Positions 60,874 to 64,000 of a DNA stretch of 64,000 bases are shown here, piece by piece (the first letter of the stretch is position 1; every line of letters begins with the position of its first letter). The notes beneath the pieces are model-generated. The model worked only from the letters and a program-made list of their open reading frames with translations. It made no database searches and was not told the origin of the DNA. A program made the translations under genes and the position numbers. Source of the stretch: JAJRZX01 sp964472295 (lineage in GTDB: Bacteria; Desulfobacterota; GWC2-55-46; JADFVP01); the NCBI GenBank assembly GCA_964472295.1, contig CAYYJQ010000009.1, positions 1-64,000 of the forward strand, read 5' to 3'.

Positions 60874-60889
60874 AGCAAAAGGCGTGCCA
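60874..60889 (-). promoter_or_regulatory. Perfect sigma-54 promoter of PATAN/GAF operon
   Basis: TGGCACG-N4-TTGCT on the minus strand matches the RpoN consensus at every position, 82-97 bp before the PATAN ATG. An AT-rich upstream zone (60890-60965) could bind IHF or an enhancer protein. Confidence 0.92.
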
Positions 60890-61105
60890 AAACTAACTTA
60901 TTGATTTATAAGGTTTTTTTTAAAACGCCCCATAAAAATAGCGCATTTTTTTCATAATGTTGTAACTTTTGTCATATGCAGGGCAAAGAAATAAACTCAG
61001 GAGAGGCCAGAAGGTAGTAATCGCGGGAGCATGAACAGGAGAAAGAGAGGAGAAAAGATGCGGCAGGGGCCAGCCCCTCCCACCAGCGAATAGGCGGGTC
61101 CGGGC
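60890..61105. other. Intergenic region between proA and PATAN gene
   Basis: The left part is GC-rich and holds two hairpins on the proA side: AGGGGC/GCCCCT (61065-61078) and GGTCCGGG/CCCGGACC (61097-61118). The second has the proA stop codon in its loop. The right part is AT-rich and is the upstream zone of the sigma-54 promoter. No gene seen. Confidence 0.5.
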
Positions 61106-62365
61106 CTACACCCGGACCTGCCCCTCGCCATAGACAATGAACTTCTGCGTCGTAAGTTCCTCAAGGCCCATGGGGCCAAAGGCGTGCAATTTGGTGGTGG
61201 ATATGCCGATTTCAGCGCCAAGGCCAAGTTCGAACCCGTCGGAGAACCTCGTAGATGCGTTCACCATTACAGTAGACGAGTTCACCTCTCTTAAGAACCT
61301 CTGGGCATTGGCGTAACTCTCTGTAACAATGGACTCCGTATGTAGCGAGCCGTATTTTTCGATGTGAGAGACAGCCTCGCTGAACCCGTCAACAACCTTC
61401 ACGGCAAGGACAAGGGATAGAAACTCCGCGCCCCAGTCCTCTTCGGTCGCGGCCTTTGCCTTATCGCCAAGTATGCGGACCGTCTCGGCGCAACCCCGTA
61501 TCTCCACCCCTGCTTCTTTATATTTATCATAGACAAGGGGCAGGAACTCCCCTGCCACGGCCTCGTGCACAAGGAGGGTCTCCATGGCGTTACAGACCCC
61601 GGGGCGGGCCACCTTGGCGTTATAGGCAATCTCAACGGCCATCTCCATATCCGCGAACTCGTCCACATAGACATGGCAGACGCCCTTGTAGTGTTTTATA
61701 ACGGGTATCTTCGAGTTCTCGACTACAAAGCGTATGAGGCCCTCGCCACCACGTGGTATGATTACGTCTATATAGTCCTCGAGTTTCAGCATCTCAAGGA
61801 CGGCCTCGCGGTCAGTGGTGGTGACCACCTGTATGGCGTCCCCGGGCACCCCGGAGGCCCTGCAGGCCTCGTTCAGGACCTTGGCCACGGCCATGTTCGA
61901 GTGTATGGCCTCGGAGCCTCCGCGAAGCACAACGGCATTACCTGATTTAAGGCAGAGGGCCGCGGCGTCGCTCGTGACGTTTGGCCTTGATTCATATATT
62001 ATGCCCACAACGCCAAGGGGTATGCGCTGGCGTCCCACAAGAAGCCCGTTGGGCCTCTTCCACATTCCCGTAACCTCGCCCACCGGGTCGGTAAGGGCCG
62101 CCACCTCGCGAAGGCTCGTAGCCATGGACCTGAGCACCTTGTCCGAGAGGCAGAGCCTATCCACCATGGCAGGGGCCATGCCCTTATCGCGCGCCGCGCT
62201 GAGGTCTTTTTCGTTCTCGGACTGCAAGAAGGCAGAATTTTTTTCCATGCCCTCGGCCATGGCCATGAGGGCGCTGTTCTTAACGGTGGTACTTAGCCTT
62301 GAGACAAGGCGTCCAGCGGCCCGGGCCCTCTCGCCAAGTTTCCTCATGTCATCAACAATACTCAT
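61106..62365 (-). CDS. proA: Gamma-glutamyl phosphate reductase ProA
   Basis: ProA reduces glutamyl-5-phosphate to the semialdehyde in proline synthesis. The 419-residue protein has RIPLGVVGIIYESRPNVTSD, LRGGSEAIHSN, IPRGGEGLIRFV, the catalytic-Cys region ARPGVCNAMETLLVH, and NASTRFSDGFELGLGAEIGIST. It is 30 bp after proB. Confidence 0.97.
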   Translation of the reverse strand: MSIVDDMRKLGERARAAGRLVSRLSTTVKNSALMAMAEGMEKNSAFLQSENEKDLSAARDKGMAPAMVDRLCLSDKVLRSMATSLREVAALTDPVGEVTGMWKRPNGLLVGRQRIPLGVVGIIYESRPNVTSDAAALCLKSGNAVVLRGGSEAIHSNMAVAKVLNEACRASGVPGDAIQVVTTTDREAVLEMLKLEDYIDVIIPRGGEGLIRFVVENSKIPVIKHYKGVCHVYVDEFADMEMAVEIAYNAKVARPGVCNAMETLLVHEAVAGEFLPLVYDKYKEAGVEIRGCAETVRILGDKAKAATEEDWGAEFLSLVLAVKVVDGFSEAVSHIEKYGSLHTESIVTESYANAQRFLREVNSSTVMVNASTRFSDGFELGLGAEIGISTTKLHAFGPMGLEELTTQKFIVYGEGQVRV

Positions 62366-62395
62366 AACCTCTCCTCCCCGTTTTAGTTGAGAGAC

Positions 62396-63523
62396 CTAAA
62401 TTACCACGAGGTTATCCCTGTGAATGACCTCGTCATATACCTTGTATCCGAGTTTTCGCTCTATCTCCGCGCTTCTTGCGCCCTTGATGAGCCTTATCTC
62501 GGCGGAACTGTAGTTAGTGAGCCCCCTTGCGAACTCCATGCCCCCTGAGTCCACGCAGTGCACCACCTCGCCAGACTCGAACTCTCCATCCACGTCCACT
62601 ATGCCCGAGGGCAGGAGGCTTTTTTTCCCCTCAAGGAGGGCCTTTCTCGCGCCGTCATCGACAAAGACCCTGCCCGTGGGACGGGATGAGAAGGCTATCC
62701 AGTGCTTACGGCTCGTAAGGCTCTGCTCCATGGGCATGAAGAAGGTCCCCGGGCTCTTGCCCTCGAATATTTTTTTTATTACCTCGTGGTCAAGACCGCT
62801 GGCGACAACGGTTGGCACTCCAAAGTGCGCCGCCGTGCGCGCGGAAAGGGTCTTTGTCCTCATGCCGCCCGAGCCAAGGGGACCGGCCTCGGAGCAGAAG
62901 GAGTCGCCGCAGAGGGCGTCAACATCCGTAACAATGGGTATCCGCCGGGCCTCTCTGTCAACGCGGGGGTCCCTGTCATGGAGGCCGTCAATATCTGTCA
63001 GAATTACAAGGAGGTCGGCGTTAACGAGGTTTGTCACAAGGGCCGAGAGTTCGTCATTGTCGCCGAGTTTTATCTCTTCCGTGGCAACGGTGTCGTTCTC
63101 GTTTATAACTGGCACAATGCCCATGCCAAGGAGCGTAAGCGCCGTGTTCCTGGCGTTCAGGAACCTCTTTCTGTCGGAAAAATCATCGTGCGTGAGGAGG
63201 ACCTGCCCCATGAGGAGGCCGGCGCTTGAAAAGGCCTTCTTGTAGTTGAACATGAGGTTCAGCTGGCCGGCAGAGGCAACGGCCTGTATCTCCGGTATGG
63301 TGGCGGGCCGTTCGTTGAGACCAAGGGCCTTCATGCCAAGGGCAACGGCTCCGCTCGTTACGATGACCACCTCGCGTCCCGTGGCCTTTAGAAACTTTAC
63401 ATCCCCGGCGACACGCTCGAAGACACCGGGACTACCGGCAAGGACCGCGCTCCCAATCTTTATGACAACGCGGCGGGCCGACTTTATCAGTTCTTTTTCA
63501 TGAGAGAGATTTGTATCGTGCAT
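62396..63523 (-). CDS. proB: Glutamate 5-kinase ProB
   Basis: ProB phosphorylates glutamate in the first step of proline synthesis. The 375-residue protein has the amino-acid kinase domain (VVIKIGSAVLAG, VIVTSGAVALGMKALG, NENDTVATEEIKLGDND, GSGGMRTKTLSA) and a C-terminal PUA domain (about 280-365). The ATG overlaps the obg TGA by one base. Confidence 0.97.
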   Translation of the reverse strand: MHDTNLSHEKELIKSARRVVIKIGSAVLAGSPGVFERVAGDVKFLKATGREVVIVTSGAVALGMKALGLNERPATIPEIQAVASAGQLNLMFNYKKAFSSAGLLMGQVLLTHDDFSDRKRFLNARNTALTLLGMGIVPVINENDTVATEEIKLGDNDELSALVTNLVNADLLVILTDIDGLHDRDPRVDREARRIPIVTDVDALCGDSFCSEAGPLGSGGMRTKTLSARTAAHFGVPTVVASGLDHEVIKKIFEGKSPGTFFMPMEQSLTSRKHWIAFSSRPTGRVFVDDGARKALLEGKKSLLPSGIVDVDGEFESGEVVHCVDSGGMEFARGLTNYSSAEIRLIKGARSAEIERKLGYKVYDEVIHRDNLVVI

Positions 63524-64000
63524 CAGAATTCCTCGGCGCGCCCCTTGCCAGGGGGGACCTCCTGCCTGAGCCTCTCGAGCTCCGCGCCTATGAACTTTAC
63601 GAGGGGGTCAATGCCCTGCCCTGAAACGGCTGATATGGAAAAGACCTTTATACCTGAAGAGCGGAAGAAAGGCAAGACCTCACCGGCTCGGTCCTCCGCG
63701 CCCGTTAGGTCCATCTTGTTAAGGGCCACCACCTGGGGCCGTCCGGCAAGGGCGGAATCAAAGGCCTTTAATTCCCTCATTATCATCTTGAAGTCCTCAA
63801 TGGGGTCGCGCCCGGTCATGGGCGACATGTCAACGAGGTGCAGGAGAAAACTCGTCCTCTCAACGTGCTTTAAAAAGCGTATGCCAAGGCCCTTTCCCCT
63901 GTGAGCGCCCTCCACAAGGCCCGGTATGTCCACGATGACGAATTCCGAGAAGTCCTTCCACTTTACCACACCGAGTTTGGGCGTAAGCGTTGTAAAGGGA
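63523..64000 (-). CDS. obg: GTPase Obg, C-terminal part (runs off the window)
   Basis: The visible 158 codons are the G domain of Obg/CgtA, a ribosome-assembly GTPase: FTTLTPKLGVV, the G3 motif DIPGLVEGAHRGKGLG, the G4 motif NKMDL and G5 ISAVSGQG. The N-terminal glycine-rich Obg fold and P-loop lie beyond position 64000. obg-proB-proA is a common bacterial gene order. Confidence 0.95.
   Translation of the reverse strand, partial: PFTTLTPKLGVVKWKDFSEFVIVDIPGLVEGAHRGKGLGIRFLKHVERTSFLLHLVDMSPMTGRDPIEDFKMIMRELKAFDSALAGRPQVVALNKMDLTGAEDRAGEVLPFFRSSGIKVFSISAVSGQGIDPLVKFIGAELERLRQEVPPGKGRAEEF

Overview
The window looks like one chromosomal stretch of a motile Gram-negative bacterium. It has L- and P-ring flagellar proteins (FlgH, FlgI), lipoprotein and Sec signals, and all three promoter classes expected of a flagellar hierarchy (sigma-70, sigma-54, sigma-28). 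The FliW/CsrA pair, DUF4388, GH57 and rubrerythrin-type genes, the strong GC skew in third codon positions and the many ATGA overlaps fit a deltaproteobacterial-grade or Nitrospirota-like lineage. That placement is inference; no rRNA gene is present to settle it.

Layout. 0-8 kb: a sigma-54 response regulator diverges from motA-motB. Then, on the minus strand, come a PilZ protein, a FliT-like chaperone, fliS, fliD and a short flagellin fliC. 8-29 kb: a long minus-strand glycan island. Read in the transcribed direction it runs pseB, pseC, pseI, a cytidylyltransferase, a class III aminotransferase, a Gfo/Idh oxidoreductase, a pseG-like gene, two methyltransferases, an alcohol dehydrogenase, a transaldolase, a second alcohol dehydrogenase, an ATP-grasp ligase, a B12/radical-SAM protein, a GH57-like hydrolase, a maf glycosyltransferase and an unknown gene, ending at fliC. 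29-38 kb: fliW, csrA, flgL, flgK, flgN, flgM, flgJ, flgI, flgH, flgA, flgG and flgF, again all minus strand. 38-43 kb: a GGDEF response regulator and a large hybrid histidine kinase. 43-64 kb: housekeeping and metabolism (msrB, prmC, a nitrate-type transporter with a universal stress protein, a geranylgeranyl-reductase-like flavoprotein, ferritin-like and zinc-ribbon proteins, a MidA-type methyltransferase, a 42-residue rubredoxin, aconitase, a cDPGS-like GTPase with proline dehydrogenase, moaB/moaE/moaD, a GAF/PATAN signalling pair, proA, proB, and the 3' part of obg).

How it fits together. The island makes an activated nonulosonic (pseudaminic-acid-like) sugar, apparently modifies it further, and Maf transfers it to flagellin. 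A sigma-54 promoter lies just upstream of pseB, another upstream of flgF, and a perfect one upstream of the PATAN/GAF pair. fliC has a textbook sigma-28 promoter and a GGA-rich leader that fits FliW-CsrA control.

Beyond the genes, the window carries several repeat systems: (1) G-rich tracts that start at or next to the stop codon of many minus-strand genes and have sometimes been drawn into coding frames; (2) a modular hairpin repeat family ending in an AAAACCAAT box, in full, half and short forms; (3) a 79-bp tandem array made from the 3' end of the GH57-like gene, whose last unit ends in the Shine-Dalgarno sequence of maf; (4) a REP-like GGTGGGC hairpin. No tRNA, rRNA, CRISPR array, transposase or phage gene was recognised.
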